From positions 1 to 64,000 of the forward strand of contig JACPVF010000002.1 in assembly GCA_016191845.1 (NCBI GenBank): DNA of 64,000 nucleotides, written 5' to 3'. The position numbers and the translations under genes were made by a program. The notes beneath the pieces were generated by a model that was not told the origin of the DNA, did no database searches, and saw only the letters and a program-made list of their open reading frames with translations. Below, piece by piece: positions 7,704-15,172 of this stretch. Numbering within the stretch: position 1 is the first letter of the stretch; each line of letters starts with the position of its first letter. Source of the DNA: Chloroflexota bacterium. GTDB lineage: Bacteria; Chloroflexota; Anaerolineae; Anaerolineales; Villigracilaceae.

Positions 7704-7734
7704 CATAGGGGCGGCCCGACGGGTCGCCCCTATG
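7704..7734. repeat. REP-like palindrome, copy 2
   Basis: Arms CATAGGGGCGGCCC and GGGTCGCCCCTATG pair with one G-T mismatch around a three-base loop. It contains the stop codon of the minus-strand hydrolase gene and lies five bases past the Nudix stop, so it may serve both as a terminator. Confidence 0.7.
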
Positions 7735-8470
7735 TTTGCAAAAACGGCAATACCACCCCTGCGACCTCCTGCGCGGCGGTCTGCGGCGCGGAATGGTTGG
7801 CGCGAATCAGGCGGTCACGGGCGGAGAGGCGGCGCGGATGGTCCATGATGAGGTCCTGGCTGCCCCACACGAACAGATTCGGGAGGCTGGGCAGGTTGAA
7901 GGTCCGTGCGCCGCCTTCGGGCAAAGAGTGCAGGGTCGCCTTGAGCACCTCCACAGGCTGGGATGTGATCTCATCGAACCAGGGGGCCAGCAGTTGGGGG
8001 GAACGAAAATTCAATCCCAACAAGTTGATCAAAAAACGAATCCGCGGGCCAGACAAAATCCAATCTCCCAAAGATGGAAAGGCCTGATCCAGCCGCAGGG
8101 CGGCGCTGAAACTAAGGGCCTTGTGTCGCGCCGTCTGCGCGGGGCAGAGAAAGACCGCGCGCTCGACACGCTCGTAGTGACATTGCAAGTACTGCTCCGC
8201 CACACGAGTGCCCGAAGAGTAGGCAAACACCGACCAGCGTTCGAAGCCTAACGCAGCCCGCAATGCGTCGAGTTCCTCGACGGCAAAGTCGAGGTAGGGC
8301 ATTGCACCGTCGGGAGCGGGCGAACGACCGATGCCAGGCATTTCGGTCAGTATCAGGGTAAAATGGTCACGCAGGTACGGTCTTAACTCCCGCCAGATAT
8401 TGAAAGAGATCCCGAACCCGTGGATCAACACCAGCGGCGGACCGCTGCCATCCAATTCATAACTGAGCAT
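7730..8470 (-). CDS. Alpha/beta hydrolase
   Basis: A 246-residue alpha/beta-hydrolase fold. It shows the oxyanion strand LVLIHGFG, the nucleophile elbow AYSSG (Ser85), an acid in WGSQDLIMD and the late His in ANHSAPQ, so the triad is complete. Substrate unknown; esterase, lactonase and haloperoxidase-like activities are all possible. The start codon lies ten bases from that of the divergent glycosyltransferase gene, so the promoters overlap. Its stop lies in a REP-like palindrome. Confidence 0.88.
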   Translation of the reverse strand: MLSYELDGSGPPLVLIHGFGISFNIWRELRPYLRDHFTLILTEMPGIGRSPAPDGAMPYLDFAVEELDALRAALGFERWSVFAYSSGTRVAEQYLQCHYERVERAVFLCPAQTARHKALSFSAALRLDQAFPSLGDWILSGPRIRFLINLLGLNFRSPQLLAPWFDEITSQPVEVLKATLHSLPEGGARTFNLPSLPNLFVWGSQDLIMDHPRRLSARDRLIRANHSAPQTAAQEVAGVVLPFLQT

Positions 8471-8480
8471 TCAAGCATCC

Positions 8481-9563
8481 ATGAAAAAAATTTTGATCTT
8501 CGTTTCCCGCACAGGCGGCGGCCACATCAGCTTGGCTGAAGCCCTGCGAGACATGCTGGCCGACCGTTACGAAGTCACCTTGATCGACCCACAACCGAGC
8601 ATCATCCACTGGCACTACCGCACCGTCAGCCGTCACGCGTTGTGGATGTGGGAAGCCGAGTTCAAACTCTCGGATGGACGCCGCCGCGCGCGGGCGGCGC
8701 ATGCCGTCTCCAGCCTGATCCTGGCCGAGCGCGTGGCCCGCGCCCTGCGCCAAACGGACCCCGACTTGGTCATCAGCACCTATCCGTTCCTCACCTCCGA
8801 GGTGACCTTTGCGATGCGCCGCTGGAAACTGGACCGTCCTTTCGTGATGCTCTTCTCCGACCCGAACGGGGTCCACTATTCGTGGCTGACGGAGAAGCGC
8901 GCCACTGTGACCTTTGCGCCCACCAGGGAGACCTATCGCCAGGCGCTGGCGGCAGGCTTCGACCCAAGCCGCATCCACTTCACGGGCTGGCCTGTGCGCG
9001 GACAATTCTATCACGCCGACCCATCCGCCCGCGAAGAGACCCTGATGCGCCTCGGGCTGGACCCGCGCAGGTTCACGGTCTTCGCCCAGGGCGGTGGCGA
9101 AGGGGCGGCCAGGTTTGCGCGCACGGTCGAGAGTCTGCTGGCGCTGGAGAACGTGCAGGTCATCCTGGCGGCAGGGACGAACGAAGGCCTGCTCAAGCAC
9201 TTCAGCGGCCGTCCGCACGTGCATGCCATCCCGTTCACCAAGCAAATTGCACCCTACATGATGGCCGCGGATGTGGTGATGGGCAAGGCGGGGCCGAACA
9301 TGCTTTTCGAGACAGTCACGCTTGGCAAGCCGTTCATCGCCACGGCCTACATCCCAGGACAGGAGGAAGTCAACCTGGAATTCATCGAGCGTTATGGGCT
9401 GGGCTGGGTGGCACTCAACGGCAAGGCTCAGCGGGCGTTGATCGAGTCTCTGGCATGTGACCGCGGGAAGCTACATGCCATGTGTGAGTCGGTGGAACGC
9501 TATCGCCAGATGAACACCGAGGCCACCCACCAAATTCCCCAACTGGTCCAAAATTTATTTTAA
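8481..9563 (+). CDS. MGDG-synthase/MurG-like glycosyltransferase (GT28)
   Basis: A 360-residue GT-B enzyme. The N-terminus (KKILIFVSRTGGGH) is the glycine-rich acceptor-side loop of the MGDG synthase/UgtP branch. The C-terminal Rossmann half has VFAQGGGEGA, a donor-binding loop MAADVVMGKAGPNMLFE and an AYIPGQEEVNLEF segment as in GT28 enzymes that use UDP-sugars. It probably glycosylates a diacylglycerol-type lipid at the inner membrane leaflet; the sugar cannot be told. The following small membrane protein gene begins 27 bases later and may be cotranscribed. Confidence 0.82.
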   Translation: MKKILIFVSRTGGGHISLAEALRDMLADRYEVTLIDPQPSIIHWHYRTVSRHALWMWEAEFKLSDGRRRARAAHAVSSLILAERVARALRQTDPDLVISTYPFLTSEVTFAMRRWKLDRPFVMLFSDPNGVHYSWLTEKRATVTFAPTRETYRQALAAGFDPSRIHFTGWPVRGQFYHADPSAREETLMRLGLDPRRFTVFAQGGGEGAARFARTVESLLALENVQVILAAGTNEGLLKHFSGRPHVHAIPFTKQIAPYMMAADVVMGKAGPNMLFETVTLGKPFIATAYIPGQEEVNLEFIERYGLGWVALNGKAQRALIESLACDRGKLHAMCESVERYRQMNTEATHQIPQLVQNLF

Positions 9564-9590
9564 AAACCTGCTACGGAGGGCATTTTAGAC

Positions 9591-10151
9591 ATGCTCGATA
9601 AACTATCGAACACCTTGCATCGTTTTACCAAGGGCTGGCTCATCTTCCTGCTCTTCCTCCTCGAGATGTTTTTCAACCTCTTCGTCCTGCCGATGGCTGA
9701 AGCCTTGATCAAAGGCGATGCAGGCGGACCGGGCCCGCTCGACCTGCGCTTCTTTACGCCACCTGCAAAGATGTTCGAGATCATCGGACAGTATGGCGAG
9801 TACAACCGCGTCTTCTATCGCAACATCGAGTTGACGGCCGACATCCTGTACCCGATCGTGTACACGCTATTTTTCAGCCTGCTCATCAGCTGGCTTTTCG
9901 AGCGCGGATTTGCCTCCGCCAGCAGGATGCAGAAATGGAACGTGCTGCCCTTCGGTGCGTGGCTGTTCGACCTGCTGGAAAACATCGGCATTGTGATCCT
10001 GCTCGCGGTCTATCCGTCCACACCCATGATCCTGGCTTTGCTGACCACCCTGATAACGATGATCAAATGGAGCTTCGCAGGCGGGAGCATGCTCCTCGTG
10101 GCGGTCGGTTTGTGGATGGCGGCAAAGAATCGGTTCAGGAAACAAGTATAA
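9591..10151 (+). CDS. Integral membrane protein, unknown function
   Basis: A 186-residue protein with about four membrane segments (residues 15-37, 88-108, 127-150, 158-178) and a hydrophilic loop near residues 45-80 (GPLDLRFFTPP, GEYNRVFYRN). I recognise no named family. GGAG lies before the ATG and the gene follows the glycosyltransferase closely, so a role in lipid or envelope metabolism is possible. A strong hairpin follows the stop. Confidence 0.7.
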   Translation: MLDKLSNTLHRFTKGWLIFLLFLLEMFFNLFVLPMAEALIKGDAGGPGPLDLRFFTPPAKMFEIIGQYGEYNRVFYRNIELTADILYPIVYTLFFSLLISWLFERGFASASRMQKWNVLPFGAWLFDLLENIGIVILLAVYPSTPMILALLTTLITMIKWSFAGGSMLLVAVGLWMAAKNRFRKQV

Positions 10152-10187
10152 AAAGAGACGGTCACCGTGCGGTGACCGTCTCTTTTT
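10151..10187. terminator. Bidirectional terminator
   Basis: A 16-base stem (AAAAGAGACGGTCACC and its complement) with a GTGC loop is followed by TTTTT and preceded by AAAAA. It separates the convergent membrane-protein and methyltransferase genes and can serve both. Confidence 0.9.
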
Positions 10188-10882
10188 CATTCCAGCTTTT
10201 TCCACCACACACCCGTGCATTCGGGCAGGATGACCAGATTTTCCTTGTGGACCCGCTCGGCCAACTCTGCGCCAAAGAAGAAACCCGAGAGATCCACGGC
10301 CTCTTCAAGGGATTGGAACCGATAATCGGTGCGGATCCACTTGTTTTGGAAACCCATCTCGTCCAGCCAGGGATAGAACTTCTCCAGGTGCGGCAGGCGG
10401 ATGGGTTCCGCGTTGCCCGTGCCGAGCGACTCGTACAGCACGATCCACCCGCCCGGTCTGAGGACGCGCCTCATCTCGGCCATCCAGGCGTCGAGTCCCT
10501 CGCGCCAGTTCTCAGGATTCCACACGGCCAGGTAGCTCACGCTCCAGCCCGAGACGACCAGGTCGGCAGAGTGATCCTCTACAGGGATGTGACGGTGGTC
10601 GGCCACGTCGACCTGCCAATTGGTGAATCCGCCTGCGGTCAGGCGTTCGGCACAGACCCGCAGCATATCCTCGGCCATGTCAAAGGCACGGACCTGCTTC
10701 ACGTGCGGGGCCAGGAGAAAGGCCAATCGTCCCGTGCCCGCCCCCAGGTCCAAAGCCACGCAGCCATCCAGCGGCGTAATCTCCTGCAGGGTACGCAGGA
10801 TGTTGCCCTGATAGTCCTCGCGGGCGATCAGGGCCTCGTATTTATCAGCCTGTTGGGCATAAACAGTTTTATGGTCAGTCAT
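10187..10882 (-). CDS. SAM-dependent methyltransferase
   Basis: A 231-residue class I methyltransferase with motif I ALDLGAGTGR (about residues 48-57), an acidic residue after the next strand (AFDMAE) and a motif II/III region around VVSGWSVSYL and RVLRPGGW, typical of the UbiE/Methyltransf_11 group. The acceptor is unknown. The gene is divergent from the YbaK-type deacylase gene, with 36 bases between starts. Confidence 0.88.
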   Translation of the reverse strand: MTDHKTVYAQQADKYEALIAREDYQGNILRTLQEITPLDGCVALDLGAGTGRLAFLLAPHVKQVRAFDMAEDMLRVCAERLTAGGFTNWQVDVADHRHIPVEDHSADLVVSGWSVSYLAVWNPENWREGLDAWMAEMRRVLRPGGWIVLYESLGTGNAEPIRLPHLEKFYPWLDEMGFQNKWIRTDYRFQSLEEAVDLSGFFFGAELAERVHKENLVILPECTGVWWKKLE

Positions 10883-10918
10883 AATGTGAGTATATCAAAC
10901 TATGCTAAACTTGAGCGT

Positions 10919-11398
10919 ATGAGTCCACTTAGCCCCTCTGCTCAAAAAATCCAAAATTTACTAACAGAACTCGGCTACGACCTGACCGTCATCGAACACG
11001 CCGAGTCCACACGCACAGCACAGGAAGCCGCGGACCGTGCAGGCTGCCTGTTGGGACAGATCACCAAGTCGTTGATCTTCCGCGGTAAGGACAGCGGAAA
11101 GCCGATCCTCGTGCTGACCAGCGGCGCGAACCGCGTAGACGAGAAGCGCATTGCCGCATACGCGGGCGAGCCCATCGTCCGTGCGGATGCCGATTTCGTG
11201 CGCGACGTGACGGGCTTCGCCATCGGCGGCGTGCCCCCGCTCGGGCACGCCAAAAAAATGGAAACCTATCTCGACGAGGACTTACTGCAATACGCCACCG
11301 TCTGGGCGGCGGCAGGGACGCCCAATGCCATCTTCGAGTTGACACCCGCCCAACTGCAAGCCATGACAGGCGGACGGTCCGTGGGCGTGAAACCATGA
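10919..11398 (+). CDS. YbaK/EbsC family aminoacyl-tRNA deacylase
   Basis: A 159-residue YbaK domain. The motif TAQEAADRAGC followed by LGQITKSLIFR places the catalytic Lys as in YbaK and ProX enzymes, which remove wrongly loaded Cys or Ala from tRNA-Pro. The GGVPPLGH loop is also typical. The ATG at 10919 is preceded by TATGCT at 10901-10906, giving a short leader; a longer frame extends upstream but overlaps the methyltransferase gene on the other strand and is not real. The stop overlaps the next start by ATGA. Confidence 0.88.
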   Translation: MSPLSPSAQKIQNLLTELGYDLTVIEHAESTRTAQEAADRAGCLLGQITKSLIFRGKDSGKPILVLTSGANRVDEKRIAAYAGEPIVRADADFVRDVTGFAIGGVPPLGHAKKMETYLDEDLLQYATVWAAAGTPNAIFELTPAQLQAMTGGRSVGVKP

Positions 11399-11844
11399 TC
11401 GAGGATGCGCGCAATTTCCTGCGCCTCTCCGAGAGCCTGATCAGCAGCGGCATGCCCACCGTCGACCAGCTTACAGAGGCGGCGGGGTCGGGCGTGCAGG
11501 TCGTTATCAACCTGGCGCTGCCCACCTCGGAGGACGCCCTCGCAGATGAAGGCCCGCTGGTCGAGTCACTGGGCATGGAGTACGTTTCGATCCCCGTTTT
11601 ATGGGATCATCCCACCCGCGAGAGCCTGCTGGATTTCTTCCACGCCATGGACGCGCACCGCGGCCAGAGTGTGTACGTCCACTGCCAGGCCAACTACCGT
11701 GCCACGGCCTTCGTCGCGCTGTATCGCGTCAACAGCCTGGGTTGGAAGAAGGAGAACGCGCTCGCGGACCTGCAAAAGATCTGGAACCTTGCGGACTACC
11801 CTGTCTGGGAACAGTTTATCGAAGAGAATCTGCCGCTCGACTGA
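11395..11844 (+). CDS. Protein-tyrosine-phosphatase-like protein with a short P-loop
   Basis: A 149-residue protein of the cysteine phosphatase superfamily, close to the bacterial DSP/BLH (DUF442-type) group. The active-site loop reads VHCQANYRATAF, with Cys and Arg separated by four residues where canonical enzymes have five. I recall the same short loop in other bacterial members, so it may be a family trait. The general acid may be an Asp in WDHPTRE. It overlaps the YbaK gene by ATGA, so the two are translationally coupled. Confidence 0.78.
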   Translation: MIEDARNFLRLSESLISSGMPTVDQLTEAAGSGVQVVINLALPTSEDALADEGPLVESLGMEYVSIPVLWDHPTRESLLDFFHAMDAHRGQSVYVHCQANYRATAFVALYRVNSLGWKKENALADLQKIWNLADYPVWEQFIEENLPLD

Positions 11845-11858
11845 GCGGCAGATTTTTT
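11829..11858 (+). terminator. Rho-independent terminator
   Basis: TCTGCCGCTC and GAGCGGCAGA form a ten-base stem with a GACT loop, followed by TTTTTT. The stem includes the last codons and stop of the phosphatase-like gene. Confidence 0.88.
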
Positions 11859-11933
11859 ACACGGCCTTTACTTCACCGCAAAACACGGATAATCCGCCGC
11901 GTTTACAATCTCCTCCATTCTGAGGAGAAACCC

Positions 11934-12902
11934 ATGAAAAAGACCTATCAACTACTCATCGTCCTGACCGCTCTGCTGACTGCCAGCCTGGCCTGCGCGC
12001 GGACCAGCAACACGCCGACGGCCACACCCGTCCCCACCCCAACATCCGTGCCCAGCCTGCCCACGGGCGAGATCAGTCGCACCCTGACCCAGGACGGCCG
12101 CGAGCGCAGCTACATCCTGTATGTGCCCGCCTCGGTGGATTGGTCCAAGCCTGTGCCGCTGGTGTTCGTCTTCCACGGCGGAACAGGCAACGCCCGCAGC
12201 GCCATCAAGATGAGCGGATTCAACGCCGTGGCCGACCAGTATGGCTTCCTTGTCGTTTACCCCGACGGGACGGGCCGCCGCAGCGACGATATTTTGCTGA
12301 CCTGGAATGCAGGCTCCTGCTGTGGCTACGCGCAAGAAGAAAATGTGGATGACGTTGGCTTTGTTCGCGCGATGGCAGCGGACGTGCAAACAGTGGCGAA
12401 CGTGGACGCGAAACGCATCTACGCCACGGGCCTGTCGAACGGCGCGATGCTGTCGCAACGACTGGCCTGTGAGGCTTCGGACCTGTTCGCGGCGGTTGCG
12501 CCCGTGGCGGGGACGCTCAACTTTGCGAACTGCTCCCCCGCCCAGCCCATCTCGGTCATCGAATTCCACGGGACAGCCGACGAACATGTTCCGTACGATG
12601 GCGGGTACGGGCCCAAGTCCCTGGTCAATGTGGACTTTGCTTCGGTGCAGAAGTCGGTCGGGTTCTGGACTCAGTTTGACGGGTGCAGTTCCCAGCCACA
12701 GACCAACTCGTTTGACGATATCCAGCACGAGGTCTGGACGGGTTGTGCGGGATCCACCACCGTGGAGCTGTACACCATCCTCGGCGGCGGACATTCCTGG
12801 CCTGGCGGCGCGGGCGGGTGGCCTGGGTCCGACCAGCCCACGCAAACCATTTCAGCGTCGCAACTGATCTGGGAGTTCTTCGCCGCCCATCCCAAGCCAT
12901 AG
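11934..12902 (+). CDS. PHB-depolymerase-type lipoprotein esterase
   Basis: A 322-residue secreted esterase of the LpqC/PHB depolymerase type. It has a lipoprotein signal (lipobox LTASLAC), a Thr/Pro linker and an alpha/beta-hydrolase domain. The nucleophile is in GLSNG, the oxyanion strand in VFVFHGGTG, an acid in FHGTADEHVPY, and the His in GGGHSWPGG. Family members include feruloyl and acetylxylan esterases and PHB depolymerases; a hydrolase working on polymer side chains outside the cell is likely. GAGGAG precedes the ATG. It stands alone between terminators. Confidence 0.88.
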   Translation: MKKTYQLLIVLTALLTASLACARTSNTPTATPVPTPTSVPSLPTGEISRTLTQDGRERSYILYVPASVDWSKPVPLVFVFHGGTGNARSAIKMSGFNAVADQYGFLVVYPDGTGRRSDDILLTWNAGSCCGYAQEENVDDVGFVRAMAADVQTVANVDAKRIYATGLSNGAMLSQRLACEASDLFAAVAPVAGTLNFANCSPAQPISVIEFHGTADEHVPYDGGYGPKSLVNVDFASVQKSVGFWTQFDGCSSQPQTNSFDDIQHEVWTGCAGSTTVELYTILGGGHSWPGGAGGWPGSDQPTQTISASQLIWEFFAAHPKP

Positions 12903-12903
12903 T

Positions 12904-12928
12904 CTTCGCCCTGAGCGCAGTCGAAGGG
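12904..12928. repeat. Interspersed repeat CGCCCTGAGC...GTCGAAGGG, copy 1
   Basis: An imperfect palindrome, CTTCGCCCTGAGC followed by GCAGTCGAAGGG, directly after the esterase stop. A second, interrupted copy is at 45384-45430. Elements with this core are common as dispersed intergenic repeats in many bacteria. Confidence 0.6.
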
Positions 12929-12946
12929 AAAAGACACATTCTGAGT

Positions 12947-12983
12947 TCAAAAGGCTGGAGGCATCTCTCCAGCCTTTTGATTT
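12947..12983 (+). terminator. Rho-independent terminator after the esterase gene
   Basis: Perfect 14-base arms TCAAAAGGCTGGAG and CTCCAGCCTTTTGA with a six-base loop, followed by TTT. Confidence 0.8.
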
Positions 12984-13010
12984 GCAATCGGACAATCTTT
13001 GTCGTAAAAT
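12982..13010 (+). promoter_or_regulatory. Promoter of hppD
   Basis: TTGCAA (12982-12987) and TAAAAT (13005-13010) are 17 bases apart. Transcription would start near 13017, leaving a leader of about 20 bases with AAGGAGGAG just before the ATG. Confidence 0.6.
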
Positions 13011-13036
13011 GCCCTTAACCCGCTCAAGGAGGAGCC

Positions 13037-14170
13037 ATGACCATTCTCGATTCCAAATCTCAAACCCGCCCCATCACCGAGGAAGGCGACTTCCTTCAGA
13101 TCAAGTCCATTGACCACGTCCATTTTTATGTGGGCAACGCCAAGCACGCCATGTATTACTGGTGGAAAGGCTTTGGCTTCAAGCCTGTGGCCTATTCGGG
13201 CCTCGAAACGGGCAACCGCGAGTATGCCTCGTACGTGCTCGAATCAGGCACGGCGCGCTTTGTGGTCTCCGCGCCGTACGGACCGTCCAGCCCACTGGCG
13301 GCGCACCACATGGTCCACGGCGACGGCATCAAGGTCATCGCCCTGCAGGTGGAGGATGTGGAAAAGGCCTGGAAGGAAACCACCTCCCGCGGCGGAAAAT
13401 CGGCCTGGGCCCCGCGCGAAGAGAAGGATGACCACGGCATCTTCCGCACCTCAGCCATTTACACCTACGGCGAGACCCTGCACGTCTTCGTGGACCGCGA
13501 CGACTACAAAGGCGTCTTCGCGCCGACCTATCGGCCGATCACCGACAAAGCGGCCGAATCCACGGGGCTGGCGTCCATCGACCACATCGTCGGCAACGTG
13601 CAGCTCGGCAAGATGAACGACTGGGTCAAGTTCTATCACGAGGTGATGGGCTTCCGTCAGCTCCTGCACTTCGATGACAAGGACATCTCCACCGAATATT
13701 CCGCGCTCATGTCCAAGGTCATGTCCAACGGCAACGGGCGCGTCAAGTTCCCCATCAACGAACCCGCCGAGGGTAAGAAGAAAAGCCAGATCGAGGAATA
13801 TCTCGATTACTACCTCACGCCTGGCGCACAACACATCGCCATCGCCACAGGCGACATCCTCGAGACCGTCACCCAGCTCAAGGCGCGCGGCATCGAATTC
13901 CTGCGCGTGCCCGATGCCTACTACGAAATGCTGCCCGACCGCGTCGGCTCGATCAAGGAAGACCTCAAGGCCATCCACGACCTCGGCATCCTGGTCGACC
14001 GCGACGACGAAGGCTATCTGCTGCAAATCTTCTCCAGGCCCATCCAGGATCGTCCGACCATGTTCGTCGAGATCATCCAGCGGCGCGGGGCGCAGGGCTT
14101 CGGCAAGGGCAACTTCAAGGCTTTGTTCGAATCGCTCGAACTCGAACAGGAACGGCGCGGTAATTTATAA
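13037..14170 (+). CDS. hppD: 4-hydroxyphenylpyruvate dioxygenase
   Basis: This 377-residue non-haem iron enzyme converts 4-hydroxyphenylpyruvate to homogentisate, the second step of tyrosine breakdown. Two VOC halves are visible. The iron ligands are His183 (IDHIVGN), His266 (QHIAIAT) and Glu345 (FVEIIQR), and the C-terminal GFGKGNFKALFESLE segment is the substrate-closing helix region. The start at 13037 follows a strong AAGGAGGAG. Homogentisate dioxygenase and a FAH-family hydrolase lie downstream, so the assignment to tyrosine catabolism is well supported. A terminator directly follows the stop. Confidence 0.96.
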   Translation: MTILDSKSQTRPITEEGDFLQIKSIDHVHFYVGNAKHAMYYWWKGFGFKPVAYSGLETGNREYASYVLESGTARFVVSAPYGPSSPLAAHHMVHGDGIKVIALQVEDVEKAWKETTSRGGKSAWAPREEKDDHGIFRTSAIYTYGETLHVFVDRDDYKGVFAPTYRPITDKAAESTGLASIDHIVGNVQLGKMNDWVKFYHEVMGFRQLLHFDDKDISTEYSALMSKVMSNGNGRVKFPINEPAEGKKKSQIEEYLDYYLTPGAQHIAIATGDILETVTQLKARGIEFLRVPDAYYEMLPDRVGSIKEDLKAIHDLGILVDRDDEGYLLQIFSRPIQDRPTMFVEIIQRRGAQGFGKGNFKALFESLELEQERRGNL

Positions 14171-14178
14171 TGGACGAA

Positions 14179-14213
14179 ACTGGCAGGTCGACCCATTCGC
14201 CTGCCAGTTTTTT
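14179..14213 (+). terminator. Rho-independent terminator after hppD
   Basis: AACTGGCAGG and CCTGCCAGTT form a ten-base stem followed by TTTTT. It lies upstream of the FAH-family start at 14236 and argues against a start at 14170 for that gene. Confidence 0.85.
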
Positions 14214-14235
14214 CAATCCCATCCCTGGACATCTC

Positions 14236-15117
14236 ATGCGCTTTGTTACCTTCTCCACTCCCTCCTCTGGACCCCAGCCTGGCCTCGTTGTGGACGGCCG
14301 CATCCACCCCCTGCCCTTCGCGGACATGCGCGCCGTCATCGAGGCAGGCGCAGAAGCGGCCACTCGACTCGCCTCAGACTCCTCTCTCCTGTTAGAAGAG
14401 GGGTCGGGGGTGAGGTTGCATGCTCCGCTGAAACCCGCCAGCCTGCGCGACGCCTACGCCTTCGAACAGCACGTCAAGACCGCCAACGAGAATCGCGGAC
14501 GGAACGTGCCCGAAGGCTGGTACAAGTTTCCTGTTTTCTACTACACCAATCATGCCTGCCTCTTTGGCCCCGAAGATGCCATTCCCTATCCGCCCTACAC
14601 CGCCGAACTGGATTACGAATTGGAGATCGCAGTGGTGGTCGGCAAGGCAGGCATCGACCTGACGCCCGGATCCGCTGCCGAGCATATTTTCGGCTACACC
14701 ATCTTCAACGACTGGTCCGCGCGGGATGTGCAGCGTGAGGAGATGAAGGTCGGGCTGGGACCCGCCAAAGGCAAGGACTTTGCCTCGTCGCTGGGGCCGC
14801 TGATCGTCACACCCGATGAGTTCGCCCAGAAAACGGTGGGCCGCCCGGGTGTGTATGACCTATCCATGACGGCGCGCATCAACGGCGTCGAGATGTCGCG
14901 CGGCAATCTCAAGGATATTTACTGGTCGTTCGGCGAGATCCTGGCACGGGCGTCGCAGTCGTCCATGCTCCAGCCAGGGGATGTGGTCGGCTCGGGGACG
15001 GTCGGCACAGGCTGCCTGCTCGAACTGACCAAGACCAAGGGACCATACCTAAAAATTGGGGACGTGATAGAGTTGGAGGTCGAGGGAATCGGTACTCTCA
15101 GGAACAAAATCGCATGA
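14236..15117 (+). CDS. Fumarylacetoacetate hydrolase family protein
   Basis: A 293-residue FAH-fold protein. The catalytic domain (about 95-293) carries the metal site in LDYELEIAVVVG and NDWSARDVQ, and the late signature GDVVGSGTVGTGCLLEL. In this setting, between hppD and hmgA, it probably cleaves fumarylacetoacetate, the last step of homogentisate breakdown. The family also covers other C-C hydrolases and isomerases, so this is inferred from context. The start at 14236 is chosen because the frame upstream runs through the hppD terminator. No maleylacetoacetate isomerase gene is nearby. Confidence 0.88.
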   Translation: MRFVTFSTPSSGPQPGLVVDGRIHPLPFADMRAVIEAGAEAATRLASDSSLLLEEGSGVRLHAPLKPASLRDAYAFEQHVKTANENRGRNVPEGWYKFPVFYYTNHACLFGPEDAIPYPPYTAELDYELEIAVVVGKAGIDLTPGSAAEHIFGYTIFNDWSARDVQREEMKVGLGPAKGKDFASSLGPLIVTPDEFAQKTVGRPGVYDLSMTARINGVEMSRGNLKDIYWSFGEILARASQSSMLQPGDVVGSGTVGTGCLLELTKTKGPYLKIGDVIELEVEGIGTLRNKIA

Positions 15118-15172
15118 AATCAGTCCTGAGAAGGTCGATTCATATATTTTCATCGCAGAAAGGCGACCTCCC

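Noticed and set aside
8457..9245. A 262-residue minus-strand frame opposite the glycosyltransferase.
   Set aside because: The GT28-like motifs are on the plus strand; the antisense frame is a codon-bias shadow.
14170..14235. An in-frame ATG at 14170 as start of the FAH-family gene.
   Set aside because: It would place the hppD terminator stem inside the coding region; the ATG at 14236 fits the family N-terminus.
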